Assembly (NCBI GenBank): GCA_037957365.1
Contig: JARHVA010000593.1
Span: 3,990,001-4,054,000, forward strand
Source: Torreya grandis
Lineage: Eukaryota > Streptophyta > Pinopsida > Cupressales > Taxaceae
Reading direction: 5' to 3'
DNA: 64,000 nt
The notes below the pieces were generated by a model, which did not search any database, was not told where the DNA came from, and saw only the letters and a program-made list of their open reading frames with translations. Position 1 is the stretch's first letter. The number at the start of each line of letters is the position of its first letter. A program made the position numbers and the translations under genes. Shown here piece by piece: positions 45,430 to 58,900 of this stretch.

Positions 45430-47264
45430 TGTTAGCCAATTTTGGGCATATATAACAAATTTGATTGATTGTAGTGCAACATCTTGAAAATCAAATATGG
45501 AGTAAGGTTTGAATAGATTTTTTAGATAAGATGAGTGGTCCAAGTAATTATAATGTATTTTTGTTAATACTTGAGGGACATATGTATAGATCAAAGAGAA
45601 GGTTCTTGAGCAAGTCTCATGGTGAAACCAAGTAGGTCAAAAGTCAGGGATAAGTTACACAAGCCTCAAAAGTTCATTCAAGTATTCAAAAGATTAGAAA
45701 CACTTTCTTGCACAAGTTTAGATTTAGGATTAAAAGCTAAGTATAAGTTCTTTTGGCCAAAGTATTTCAATTTTTATTTAACTAAGTATTAATTATTTCA
45801 AGATTTTATTTTTCTAAGTGTTGGGATTTATTTTGGATAAATTATTTGAAATAAAAGTCATAAAGGTAGATTTGTTTTAAATATAATGTCTAAGTCATAA
45901 GTATTTATTTCTAGAAAATTGTTTCACAAAATTTCCTTGAAGCCTAATTTCTTTCAAACAAAATGTTTGATGCAAAAAGATAAGTATTGATTTATTATAG
46001 ACCAATTGTCTAGGATAGGAACCCCACAAACTTAATTATTTCAAGATAAATTATATAAAATAAAAGTCTTGAAGACTCATTTAGTTTGGGGAAAGTGGTT
46101 GAGATAAAAAAGTTAAGGAAATTATCCATCTTATATACCTGATGCAAAAAATCTAAATTTCTTTATTGTTTCAGCAAAATTGATCTTGTAAAGAGAAGAT
46201 GGGCACGTAGAAATCAAATTGAGGTTACAAAAAATAACCATTTGATTTAAAAAATATTATAGACAATCATATGGATGTCAAACACATTTACATAAACATA
46301 AAATATAGGCACAGACATCAAAGTGAAGCCTCATGAAGTAGCTATTTAATTTCAAACATTCAAGATCAATTGTCAGTGTCAATCATAAAAAAGATCCAAT
46401 GATGAGTAATGATTGATAGGATAGTAGGTCTAGGTATATCTAATGGCTCATAATAAATCATGGATTTAGATTTAATGGAAAGTGGAGGGGAAAAAGGGTC
46501 AATGAATATCAAAGGTAAATGTGTGCATGACAAGTGTTAATAATATGTTAGACTGGCTGGAGATCAATGATTAGTGTTCATTTATACAAATAAAGATCAA
46601 TGGTGTGAGATGGGTCAAAATGTAAATCATATGAGTTAATTTTTTATGGCTAATCAAATAAAGGTGAGCCCAAACATTTTCAAAAGAAGTCAACACGGTA
46701 GTTTTCAACCCAAGCAAGTAAATACAAAGAGACCATAGCTCGAGCATGATTTAGGTTGAACCAGCGAGACCAAACATTGCTAGCAGAGATCCATATAGGT
46801 AAAATAGGTCTTTTGGGCCTAACATAGAGATTTAAAATGGACTAATAGTGTTGAAACAATACTAAGTAGTCTATAGGTTTCCATGGATATTGTGACATGT
46901 GAAAACCAATAATTGGATTGGTTTTCACCTATAATGGACTTTGTTCAATAGTGGAGCAAATATAGATGTAAATGTGATCATGAAAAGGTATCTTGCTTAT
47001 CATTAGGGTCACATTTTAAATAAATAGGTATTGATGGCCACCCAAAGTAGACGTAGCCTAATTCTATCAATTCCAAGACATAGTCCTCATCAACAGATAA
47101 TTACATAATGATATAGAGTTCTAAGAAAGAGACCGAGTGGATGGATAAGGACAATGAGCATTCAATTCTTTTAATTTTTTTTTCCTTATTGATAAAGTTA
47201 TGAGTCAACATCCTTAAATTAGTTTTGATCCATTAAAAGTGGTTAGGCCTATTTCAATACACAA

Positions 47265-47312
<48 letters not shown>

Positions 47313-47447
47313 ATTTTCTAAAAATATAGGCTTCTAATCCTTTGAATGGATCCCTCTTTTTGGTATGACAAAACTCTACCAATTTTTTTATTGTAACACC
47401 TTTTGATTTAATATATACTGAATCCAATCATTTTCCTAGATAGATTG
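45430..47447 (+). repeat. RE3 3' LTR, left fragment
   Basis: It begins TGTTAGCCAATTTTGG and aligns with 19689-20050 plus 36908-38500. It is interrupted by RE5 after GATTG (47443-47447). A CT microsatellite expanded at 47268-47310. Confidence 0.87.
47268..47310. repeat. (TC)n microsatellite in RE3 3' LTR
   Basis: About 21 TC units. The matching place in the 5' LTR (about 38350) has only about six, so the tract expanded after insertion. Confidence 0.95.
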
Positions 47448-48702
47448 TGTATGTAATTAGAAACACATCATGTCTATAAATCAATCCTATCTCAAAGAAG
47501 ATAGAGCATACCTACACTTCTGATTGGGAATACATTTGATAAGTGGGGGAATGACTAATATGGGGATCTACTAGACCCAATTAAGGGATCACTTGTCATA
47601 ATACACCATGATAGTATGGGTTTTAAAGCCTATAGTCTAACACAATCATGAAAAAACCCTAAAAGATTCATAAATTTAATGTTCACTCTATTCTAATAAA
47701 AAACAAGTAAATCTAATCTATTGCATATCAAAGATTATGGTATAAAGTGGGAGTTAAAAATAAAACAAACTAAACTAAACATGCATAGAAGACATATACT
47801 CATGTTAATGTATATGAAATCCTTATGTATGGGAGAAAATCACAACTAAATTATCTATTTACTCTTACAAAGGAGAAATAAATTTAGAAATACTTACCTT
47901 TGAAGATGAACCCATTGAGCCTCAATCTCTCCCTTGGCCAAGATGCTTTGTAATAGATTATTGTGGTATGAAAGAATAATAGAGACAAATCAACTCTAAG
48001 CTACACAACCTATCTATGCATCCATAATACTTCTCTACAAGATAAGATCCATATCTCCAAAGAAAGTATGAAACTATAAGATTTATTCCTCAAGTAGAAT
48101 GGTCAATAAGCATATGTTCATTCACACTTATTATTCTTCACTTCTCTTCTTACAAATGGTTGGAAATAAAATTTTATATATAAGCGGATCTTGCCCTAAA
48201 TCCTTTCAAATATGTTGGCTATACAAGGTTGACCCAGTTGACTCTATATGTTTTTGGGAGATAATTTACTAGATCCTGAGCTATGTTGGCCAAAGGGATA
48301 ACAAAGCTCCTAATGAAAAATACCCCTAAATAGTATAGGGTTAACCTAGTTGACCTTGTACAATAATCAAAAGTTGAAAACTATATAGGGTTAACCTAGT
48401 CGACCTAATACAATCAACTAGAAAAGGGGGGTCAAGGCAAGATAAAGGAAGATAAAGCATGGGAAATGACTAAAATGGGTAAGGCTAAAAATAATAATCT
48501 TGGGGTAAATGGTTTTAGGAGATTAGTTTGTAGATGGTAAGTGGTAAGAGGGACAACAATCTTATGAAGTACCAATGATTTGCCCACCCCTTTCTTGGTG
48601 CACCCCTTAAGGCATACACTTAGAGAGATTGAGACTTGATGGGTTATTACAAGATAAAAGTGTCAATAATCAATAAAATTTTGAAAATATTATGTGTATA
48701 CA
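47448..48702 (-). repeat. RE5 3' LTR
   Basis: The minus strand starts TGTATACACA and ends ATTACATACA. Paired GTYGAC motifs lie at 48221-48249, 48334-48362 and 48383-48412. A purine-rich AAATTCAAGTGGGG (minus) adjoins its outer side at 48703-48720, the polypurine tract. Confidence 0.92.
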
Positions 48703-49900
48703 TATGCCCCACTTGAATTTCATCACATGCCACATAAGTGCAACATGGGATGGTGCTTCAAGAAATAGAACATGATAACATACAACACTGATACTAAGTA
48801 AAGTGTAGTAAAAAACAAATAAGATAAAGGAAAGAACAAAATTTAAAAACAAATGCCTTTACTTACCTTAGTGTTGTAGCTAAAAAAGTAGACTTCAAGA
48901 GATGTGAAGATGCCCAATGTGAAGAACACTAGGCGAAACTATAAAAGTTAGTACAAAAAATATCCAAAAATCAATTTTTTTAAAATATAGGCATATGATA
49001 ATGGAAAATATTCTCTACTTCATCATGAATCAAATGCATTTTATAGTTTTGAAAATGGATGAATAAAAACAAACATATAGGAAAAAGAAGGAATCTACAG
49101 GAAAATAATTGAAGAATTTGAATTTTGAAAAGTGGTTTTTAAATAGGGGGAAAGATAAGTCATTTGGTTATTTTGACTTGTGAAAGAGAGAAAAAATAGC
49201 TCTAGAGGCCAAACTAGCTAGGATGTCAAGGATATGACAGGCTACATGAGGAGCTCCAAGAGTGGCAATGGGTGCACTACAAGTATGAAACTATGAATCT
49301 TAAGCGAGGATTGGATAAATTTAATGAATTAAGTATATTTTTAGAAAAATAATAATTTTTAGAGTTTCTATATGTTATAATGAAGAAAAAATAGATTCTA
49401 AGAAAATCGTAAAAAGACACTTTTTAGGAAAATGTAAGGGGTTGGTAGCTAAAAACAACTAGGTCAACCTATTTGACCTAGTATGCTAAAAATTGGTAAA
49501 ATCCGCACTATCGACCCAGCAAGAGTGTGTTGACCTTGTATATTTTGTAGACTATTGACCTAGTCTAGTTTTACTAATTAATTTTAAAATGTCCAAAATG
49601 AAAATGCAGTATTAGGGAGGGGAAAAGAAGAGGGTTGACTTAGATTTTTATGTCAACCAGGTTAAAAATAGGGAAATTTTTGTCAAATTAGGTTGACCAA
49701 AAAACCATAATTGTATGGAAAAGCATACAAAAGACTGAAAGAAGGCTAGAATGGCCTAAAATGACCAAGTAAGGGGAAAAAGGATTGAATAGGCTAAAAC
49801 TACATAAAAATTAATGAATTAAAGCAATTTAGGCTTATTTTATATTAAAATTAAGAAAAAAATGCATTTTTAATATACATGACATGGATGGTCTACTACA
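48703..49900. other. RE5 region between 3' LTR and antisense ORF
   Basis: No protein is recognisable. The first 250 bp match the end of the RE2 internal region before 16195. The stretch 49450-49700 carries further single and paired TTGACC/GGTCAA motifs. Confidence 0.55.
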
Positions 49901-51360
49901 TATTTTATTATTTCTTGATTTCAAGGATGACCTAGGTTCCAAAGATTGGTAGACATGTCTTGGCTATCAGATCTACTAGAATGTCTGACCATAGGACATA
50001 GATCTAGGCTAGTAGCTATAGGCCTAAGATGGATAGCTCACATGTACAAGGTTCCCCTGAGAATAGATCTATTATTCATGTTCCTTAGATGCTAGGAATG
50101 ATTGACTAATACCATCAGGTGGGAGGTGGATGGGGATGTGGTAGAGGTAACTATCACTCTAGAGGATGTGTATGCCATCTTAGGGCTATTGAAAGTAGGA
50201 TCATTAGTGAATACATGCATATTAGATAGCCTAAAGGAGAGGAGATCATTATCCATGTGGTCTATAGGCTTGGATATGATATTGATAGGTAGGAGTGTTA
50301 GTATGTTTGACATATATGTATCACAAATTTTAGATATCTAAAAAGTTATGATAGAACTTGTGACACAATGAGTGTTATGTCATAAGTTGGATGGTAAGGT
50401 ACCACTATTCATGGTAGCCTTGAGTATGATGATCTTAGAGGAGGGTGTACTATATTATCTTGGATCTATTATCTAGGTATAGCTCATACATGATCTATAT
50501 AAGGTGTTGGTTAGAGGGTAGAAGTTGATAGGATCGATCATATTATTGATGGCTTGGATCTATGTGAGGTTTTCCATGTATTGGTTAGCTGGATTGCTCA
50601 ATGCATTTGATTATAAGTCACCTCAAGTGCAAATATGAAGAGAGGACCATGTATCATATAACATGCCCCACATACTAGTGTTGGAGATGGTGAGATGTGT
50701 AGACATAGTGTGGTAGCCATATAGGCACATAATGACTATATGGCCAAGTTGGTACATAGTTACACTAGCTGCAATGAAGCCAAAGGTGATTGGATAGTAT
50801 ACCTAGTAGAGAGAGCCACATATAGTGGTACAGGTACTAGGAAAGATGGGTTTATCTCATTTAATGGCATTGATATTGATTCCCAAGAAATGGGCTTGGT
50901 ATGTGAGAGAGCCATGGGGGAGGAGGGAGGGGACTAGAACTACCAGTGATGAAGCTGATGCTTAGACCACATCATTAGTGACCATGGATTGGGTGAGAAT
51001 GATAGGGAGTAGATAAGAGGAGAGGGGTGCAAAGGTAGTAGCACTAGAGATACTACCACCAACTCCATAGTGAGATGAGATATGGCCACTAAGGATATTA
51101 TGTCAATGGAGGTAGGAAGAGTAAGAAAGAGTGGATACTATCATCATCCTTGATGACCTAGTAGGTGAGCCAAAGGAGAGATGGATGATAAAGAGGCCAT
51201 TCAGGTGAAGGCTGAGGAAATGTGAACCATAACAAATATATTTAAGCTAAGGAGGTAACCTATAAAGGAGGTGTTAAGAGGCCATATGGATGGAGAGACT
51301 ATCCTAGGTATTCACAAGGATGGAAAGACTATAGTGGTTGAGACATAGATAGGTAATAAA
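49901..51360 (+). pseudogene. Antisense PMD-related ORF of RE5, decayed
   Basis: This PMD-like frame begins near 49960 (LECLTIGHRSRLVAIGLRW). It continues with RWEVDGDVVEVTITLEDVY and AILGLLKVGSLVN, which match the W...GE.TITLEDV..LLGLP.DG motif of the plant mobile domain. A later block (50470-50590, IHDLYKVLVRG then KLIGSIILLMAWIYVRF) fits the LY..C..GA...GG...LLQ.W.WER motif. The order of these blocks is that of the complete domain. Stops interrupt it. It is opposite to gag-protease and next to the 3' LTR, as in RE4. Confidence 0.72.
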
Positions 51361-51399
51361 TATCATTAAATTGTTGCTTAAGTTTTTATTTTGAAATAA

Positions 51400-51890
51400 A
51401 GACTAGAGATAGATATATATTACTAGATATAACAATTATACAATATCTATCTAGGTGTGATTTTATAGGCATAATTGAGGATGAGGAGAGATGGGGATCC
51501 CTTGTAATGGGAGTATTCCATGACATCCTAGATGAGACTCTACATCCATATAACCCTACTATATTAGAGGACCCCAGTGTATCATTTTCCCTAACTCATG
51601 TGAGCTAGTTTATATTATCAAGGGAGTCATTAAGCTAGATATGAGCATAGAGGGAGAGGATAAAAACATTTATAGAGATGGGTGTAGGTGAGATATGGGA
51701 ATGAAAAAACTTGGTAGAGGAGATAGTTGCACATCTAATTATATTAACACATATGACACATGCACATATGGTGACCCAAACCTAGTTGGTATAGGCACAA
51801 GTGTAGATAACACACTTACAAGGATAGGTAAAGGGATTGAGATATTTGATGGTCTCCTTATATGGTATTATTCAAAGGAGTTAAACTAAG
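51400..51890 (+). pseudogene. Possible C-terminal part of the RE5 antisense ORF
   Basis: Frames around 51460-51600 (EDEERWGSLVMGVFHDILDE) and 51695-51889 are open, without a recognised motif. They have the same direction as the PMD ORF and are followed by AT-rich sequence like a 3' untranslated region. Assignment is by position only. Confidence 0.35.
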
Positions 51891-54199
51891 GCCTTAGTAG
51901 GCAACATGGCTAGGTCTTGAGATAGATAGGATGGAGCTTAGCTATAGAGATAGAGAATTATATATAGTTGTATTTTTTGTATAAAAATTCATGAGATGTA
52001 TATACATGACGTATCATTTTGGCATATTTATGTTGGTTATGTATGTTATTATTATGGTTGTCGTTATGGATTATTTGGATATATTTCTTTCTAGCACATA
52101 TATTTATCTATTATTGTATATGCTATAGGAAATATATGAAATGTGGTTTCTTTTCTAGCATTATGAAAAACACATGCATGGTTAAAAAGAAATAGGCAAA
52201 AAGACTTGGTAAAATATAATCAATAAAAAATGTACTACACACTATTTCAAGTTGGGAAATGTGTGATAACAAAATAATAATAATTATAAAGAACCAAGGG
52301 ATGGTAAAAAATAATTTGTTTGTAAACCAAAGTGAAAAATTTTTGCATGAAATTAAAACAATTAAAATCATACTCATTCGCATTAGGAAGTATGAAACCA
52401 ATGTAATAAAAAATAAAGGTATGTAAAAAGGCACAAATAGTATAAAAACAAATTAATTAATTCAATCAATTATACTAAATCATGTTAGGAATTATAAGAG
52501 AAAAAAAAATTGGCAAAATATTGGTCTTAAATTTATCACACTAATTCATGCTGGGAAGTATGAAAAATTCAAGAAATGGTTGTATTCTTATATGCACTTG
52601 GAAACTAGGAAGATAAAAGAAAAATATAAATGAAGTAATCATAAAACACACTAAATCAATTTGGGAATCATTTCAATAACATGTAACTTCATAATACATC
52701 ACATCTAGTCTCATATTTGACACATGTAATTTTGTTTATGACTTGAATTATTGGAAAATTTTATGAGGAATGTCAAGTCCTATCCATGGTCTTACACTAA
52801 AACTCATAAAGAGAACACCACTGGGGTGTAAAATTAGGACACTCAGGTAATAAAGGACGTGGGTGATAGGAAGGAAAAAAGTGATAATTTGTGAGTAATG
52901 TCAAGTCCTATCTATGGCCTTACAATGCAACTTAAAAATAAAATCCCAAGGGGAGTGATTAGTAAACAAGACAATATTTCTCAAGATGAAATATAAGGGA
53001 TATAGGGAATGTAAAAATCAAGACTTATGCATCTTATGATAAGAACTTAGGAATCAAGAAGCATACTAAGAACATGAGAAGATACTAAGTGACTAGTGAC
53101 CATCAATGTATAAAGGAAACCTATTTGCTATAGACACAAAGCTTTATAAGAAAATACGTGTGATATTAAGATAAAATCATGAAGGTATAGTGGTACAAGG
53201 AAAATTAAAATGGACCTACTTCCCATGATTTGTTCCCCATTCTTTAGGACCCTTTACAGAGCCATCAGTCTATTGTGAAGATTGGGTACTTGCATGAGAA
53301 AGTAGGTAGCACTAAAAGATTTTTTTATTCTCCTCTTCCAATCTACTAGCATACTACACCCCAAAGGACCTTGGATCTACCATCTATAAAAATGTGGAGT
53401 TTTAGCTTTGAATAGAATAATTATATATGCTTTGTATCATTTATTTTAGTGTTATTTGAATTTTAATAATATTTTTGCCTTTTATATCAGTGCCTTTTGT
53501 AAAATGATTTGGCTTTAAAAATTTTATGGACTTTTAAGATTCCTCTTTCATATGGATTTGTAATTACCAATCATGAGAGATGTATTGATGGAAACAAATG
53601 AGATTTAGGCTAAGGCTAAAGGAAGATAATTAACCAATGATGAAGACTGACTAGGACACTTAGGCTTAACAACGAACTAGCATGTGATCTCAAGTCTCAA
53701 TTATGTATATGATTAGTTTATGAAAAAGGAAAAAGGGAAAAAAGGAGATCTAAAATGGACTAGAAAAATGAAATTATAATGAGGTATTATACTAACTAAT
53801 CACATGGTAAAGGGAGAAAATGATCGAAGGGAATAGGGTCTGTATAACAAAGTCATAATGACAATTATCTATGAAAAATAGAGATAAGAAAGCAAATAAT
53901 CATGATGACACAAGAAGAGAGTTTTTAGAAAAAATAAATAAATAAAGAGAAATAAATTACAAATAAATACAATCATATATGAATATAAATGACAAGATAA
54001 GCAAGATATAGTACAAAAAGTAAGATCACTTTATAAAAAATATGAATTTGACACAGTGTCAAATGATATAATAGATAGTTAAAAATGAAATTAGAGCACA
54101 CTTAAAAATAAAATATAAATGTAAAGTCACCATTCATGTGCTCATAAATAATAATAAATCTTATCACACACATTATCTAAGACATCAGATAAATCTTTA
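51891..54199. other. RE5 non-coding middle
   Basis: AT-rich with no recognisable domain on either strand; the hydrophobic minus-strand frame at 52123-52434 is a composition artefact. The part 52690-53400 is homologous in reverse to 13980-14910 of RE2, including the duplicated CCATGGATAGGA-type phrase. An RT, RNase H or integrase would be expected near here in a complete relative and is absent. Confidence 0.6.
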
Positions 54200-55851
54200 T
54201 AAAGCTAGATACAAACTGCTATAAATGTCTCGTTAATCTTTAATGAAAATTGGGAAAAGACTTCTCTTCTAATCTCCTCAACTAAAAAATTAAGAATAAT
54301 TGAAAGATCATGCTGATAAAAATTAGGCAAGGGATGCTCAAGAGAATTCATGGGAGTGAGATCTATGGGAGATGTAGGAATCACCAGTGGAGAAGGATCT
54401 ACAATTGATGGGCTCATGTGTGGAGAGGGATCTACAGGTGAGGAAAGGTCCACAAGTGAAAGAATCGTAGGTGGAGGAACAAAATGTTATGAAGGGACCT
54501 TAAGAGGGGATGGAACCAATAGAGGTGGATCCATAGGATAATGAAGAGCCTTCTTATGAGAATGACTTGTGGGAAGAATAGAAGAAGGTCTAAGAATAGC
54601 TACAAGGTGATTCTTAAGGTGTTATTGAAGGATGTGGCAATGATCAATGTGATGGGTTCCATATTGGTGCCATAGACAATACACCTCACCATAATTATGC
54701 ATATATTTAGGTATAACATTTTGGGGAGGTGTGGCTTTGTTTGAGGTAGGAGAAGAATGATGCAAAGTATCAATATATTATCACAACTTTTGATAATGGT
54801 AAAAAGAATGATTATTTGTCCCATGAAAGAAAAATATATGCTTGTGAGTGGTTTTAGGAGAAGCACTCATAGAAGAAGGTATGAAAAGAGTGGAAGAATC
54901 TAGAGAAGACTCATCAGCCCATTTGGTGGGTAACAGAGCCATCTTAGGCAAGGTAAGAAAACCATCACCAAGGGAAGGTGGTGATAGAGGAGGATCAAAA
55001 CTAGGCTCAACAACATCAGGAACATGAATAGACTCAACTATAATAGGAGAAAATGGGCTCAACTATAGTGGGAGTGGGAATGGGCTCTAATAAGGATATA
55101 CTAAGGGAGGAGAAAGATCTATAGAAGGTCTAAGGAAGGTCACACTAATCTCAAGAGTAAACCAAATATGGTGATCAAAGTACCTAGAAAAATGGTAAGG
55201 CCTAATCATAACACAATTCATGAGCATACTCATATAAGGATCCTTAGAAATTGGATGTGTTGGTACCATCTATACCCTATGATAAAGAGGAAAAATATTA
55301 AAATTAGGAGTAATAAATGAAGGAAGATATGGATATACACAAAAAGACTCAAGTAAAGAAGAATGATAAAAGATAATCTCTGCATCATGGGCCTGCACAA
55401 GACCACTGAAGAGTAGATCATCTAGGGAATAACCATAATCATAATTTGCAGTATGCATATCAGTGACATAAGTAGGGATAAAATTATCATATAAGGACAT
55501 GTGGTGAATATAATTTTGATTCTTGGTCAAGACTATAGGAATATCATCGCAATGAGGATTATGAGAATGGGCTTGTAAGGAAGTAAGAAGTTATGAGATT
55601 AGATGAGGCAAGTGATCGCAAGTTTTAATCTTAAGGTTAATATCATTGAGATCATCATCATTAAAATCTAAGAAGTTATGAGGAATGTTCCCAATGAGTT
55701 TAGGATGTCCATTGTAATCTCAGGTTGAATTAATGGAAAAATCAAAATGATGAGACTCATAAAATGGAATTTTGGGTAAAGGTTCAAGAGTAGGAATCTT
55801 GAAGACACCATGACCTTTGAATTATTCAAAATTCCAAGGGTTAGTGTCACT
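54200..55851 (-). pseudogene. RE5 post-protease region with a zinc-knuckle relic
   Basis: Several open minus-strand stretches (55530-55270, 55062-54781, 54453-54205) are Pro/Ser-rich or of unknown fold. Near 54600-54720 the frame reads EVYCLWHQYGTHHIDHCHIL, a stop, then HLKNHLVAIL, which resembles the C..H..GH....C knuckle and following helix normally found at the end of gag. Finding it downstream of protease is unusual. No RT motif is present. Confidence 0.5.
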
Positions 55852-56330
55852 TTAAATATTATAAATGGTATCATTATGATGGAATTTAATGCATTGGCAG
55901 GTGAAAGAAGTAATGACTCTCATATAGTGATTCCATGACCTACCAAGCAAGATATTATAAGAAAGGGGAAATTTAAATATCATCACCTTTACATGAATGG
56001 TGATACATGGTATGGTAATGGTAAGCCACACACAACCTAGAGGAGGCATTTATCTTCTATCATATCCTTGAAAAGTGTTGTATGTAGACTTGAGATTACA
56101 TTTTGAATATCTAAGGGTCTTAATGAAGTAGAGAGAGGCAATATAGGTGCTAAAACCCTCATCAATCAATACACACTTAACTTGGATATCACCTATTTGA
56201 ACACTAATGAATAAAGGAGGATCATCTATACAAAGTATAATCTCATCAGGAATCATAGAAGCTATGGGAAATTTTAAGGAAAGAAAAGTGTCTATAATTT
56301 CATCAATGTTTATAGACATCTCTTCACATT
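55852..56330 (-). pseudogene. RE5 aspartic protease, decayed
   Basis: The frame reads IGDIQVKCVLIDEGFSTY, where D-G-G-A-S is usual, so the catalytic Asp remains but the second loop residues changed. KSTYNTFQGYDRR, then PPLGCVWLTITI and LSYNILLGRSWNHYMRVI follow, the typical end of this protease family. One stop (about 56047) splits it into two frames of 89 and 65 residues. It lies downstream of gag on the minus strand. Confidence 0.78.
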
Positions 56331-57179
56331 ATTGTAATATACTATATTTAAATCCAAATAAGGCTACCTCCTATCTTTCTAAGGGAGGATGAGTGACATT
56401 CATATCAAATAATAATTGCATAGGATAGTTTCTATGATGTGGATAAGTCCTCATAAGCTCAAGTAATGAAAATTGGGATGAGAGATTAGTGAGTTCCACT
56501 ATGGGATCCCACTCATCATAACCCATCAGAAGGTTATTAGAAATAGATGCATAGTGATTAAAGAGGTCCTCAAAAGGAGGAGTTGAAGTAAATTAAAATT
56601 TATGTTGATAAGAAGGAGAAGGTTTGGAATAAGTTTGTAAATCATGTTGTGATGATGAAGTAGCTGGTTCAAGTTGATTTTGAAAATTGGTAGAAGAAGT
56701 GTTAGTATAAATTTGAGTATTATTAGTGTTAGAAGATGAATTAAGAGTGGTAAAAATAGAAAAAGAAGTGTTATCCAAGGTAGAATAAAAAATTGAATCA
56801 TCAAAAGTAATAAGGTCATCTTTTCCCAACTCATTTAAATGAGCTGGATAAGAATCTTGGATAACATGATATGTTCTAGATGGAGTGTAGATAGTTTGGG
56901 AATCAATAAAATAAACCACCCTTCACATATTAATCATGTTAACCACATTATTTTCAAAAGTGGGTTCAAAAAGACTTTATAAATTACTGGTGGAAGGGTT
57001 AGATTTATCTTGATTGTCTTGAATAGGTTGATGATTAGGAAGAGGGTCTTTATTTATAGATAGCCAAATGAGCATTGGCTTGATTCAAGGCTTGAGTTTT
57101 ATCATGTGATTTATAATATTTAAAATCAATTTCATAAGCTTGTTGATGATTTTGAATGATATAATCATGATGAAAATTA
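56331..57179 (-). pseudogene. RE5 gag-protease linker
   Basis: An open minus-strand frame (56919-56593) is Asn/Ser/Thr-rich, with a Gln-rich end. No motif beyond linker composition is visible. Confidence 0.45.
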
Positions 57180-58900
57180 GTACCAAGAAGAAATTCTATA
57201 GCTAATTATGAAGCCATCTACAGGTCTCATGAGAATAACCCCAACTAATGTGAAACCAACAAAACTTGTTAGGATCATACCAAGATTTCATAGGATGAGT
57301 AGGGTTGAGATCTCATAAAAGAGGCCTAGGTAGATGCTTAAGAAATTTAATTGAGGATATAATTTTATGAAAATTAATGTTATTTGGTGAAGATAAGTGA
57401 GTATTAGTATATTGTTGAGAAGCATGAGCTAGTTCCATTAAAGGGTTAGGAACAACTTGAACATTGTGAACGGTATCATAAAAATATGTAACATAATCAT
57501 TGTTAATATTATGATATTTGTTTTTAAGTAGGATACAAGGGCCCATACAAGGTTGGGGTCACTCGAATTGATGCATAAGGAAACCATGTCATTTATCTTG
57601 GTCAATAGCCTCCTCTAATGTATGTTAAGAGAGAGTACATACTCAATATTAAAGTTTAAGAAAAAGGGAATTGGTAAATAGATGGAAAATATTATCATTA
57701 GCCATGTTATGTTCATATTTATTTGACAAAGTTTCCAACTTTCAACAAAATCTTGAAAAAATTTGTTTTTGAATTGTTTGAAATTTATGAAGTGGGCCAA
57801 AGTGTTTTCAAGAAGATCACTAGTTTGGAATTCTTAAACTAAGGCATTCACTAAATACTCTAAACTAGTAATGGAGTAAGTTCAAAGTTGGGTGTACCAA
57901 TCCAAGGCATCACCTGTGAGAGTTTTGGTTAAGAGTTTGGTAGAGGCAAAATCATTCAATTTGACCCAATCCGTATAAAGATTTCCAAATGTTTTAAGAT
58001 GAAGGGTGGGATTGGTTGATTCATTATAAGAAATTGTAGGTGTGATACCTCAAATATCAATGTTAGCAATTTGAGTAGTGAGAGGTTCATTTTGGAGATG
58101 CTTAGTGATTTTATTGATAAAAAGATGTTGAAAAATGAGACCACCTTGATAATATTGAAGAGGAGGAGGGGGAAAATTATGGTTATGTATGCCCCAAGCC
58201 ATTGGTTGAGGATGATATTGAAGATGAAGAAGGTGGTTTTACATTCTCATCATTTGATTTATGTTATGAGCTTGAAAGGTATTCATTTGATTGAGTGTTT
58301 GTAATAATAGTTAATGTGTTTTATTAGCATTATTAGAAACATTAGAGTTGGTATTAGTGGCTTACGTACCATTTTTGGTGTTGAAAAGAGCTTGAGAGGA
58401 ATTATGAGAATGTGAGGCACTAGTGGAAAAAATTTCTTGTGTAGTAAAAGATGGACTAGTGAATGGTTGAGAATAATAATCACTAGTATAATTATTACCT
58501 TTGGTAGGAAATTATGCACTAGTGGATGAATCAAGGATAATGGATCTTATGAGAGGCCCACTAGATGTAGAACTTGCCATGTTAGTGGATATACTAGGTA
58601 TGGAGGTGGAATAAGTTAGAGAATAAGAGGTCTAGGTATGAGAAAGGGTCAAAATCAAAGGAAGAGGGTGAGAATCAAATAAAGTGGTACCCCCAAATAC
58701 AATTGAGAATGTAGGAGTAGGTGAATGAGGCTCTTCAACTTGACCACTATTCATAAGATTGTAAATGGTAAAAAGATCTTTTCCTTGATGTTGAGGAAAT
58801 TCATAGATAAAGAAGAGCTTTTTAGGGGTATACTATAATTCAAGTTGGTATTCTGATGAGTAAAGAGGATTACAATATGAAGAGGTATTAGGAGGAGTCC
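57180..58900 (-). pseudogene. gag: RE5 gag, decayed
   Basis: The capsid domain near 58060-57680 reads YNESTNPTLHLKTFGNLYTD, then STKLLTKTLTGDALDWYTQL and SITSLEYLVNAL. A zinc knuckle at about 57190-57300 reads DPNKFCWFHISWGYSHETCR, keeping C, C/H and C positions. It corresponds to the RE2 gag domain by domain. The N-terminus upstream of 58100 is Asn/Gln/Ser-rich. Stops are frequent. Confidence 0.78.

Noticed and set aside
52123..52434. Membrane-protein-like minus-strand frame
   Set aside because: Hydrophobicity follows from AT-rich composition; no start context, motif or conservation with RE2.
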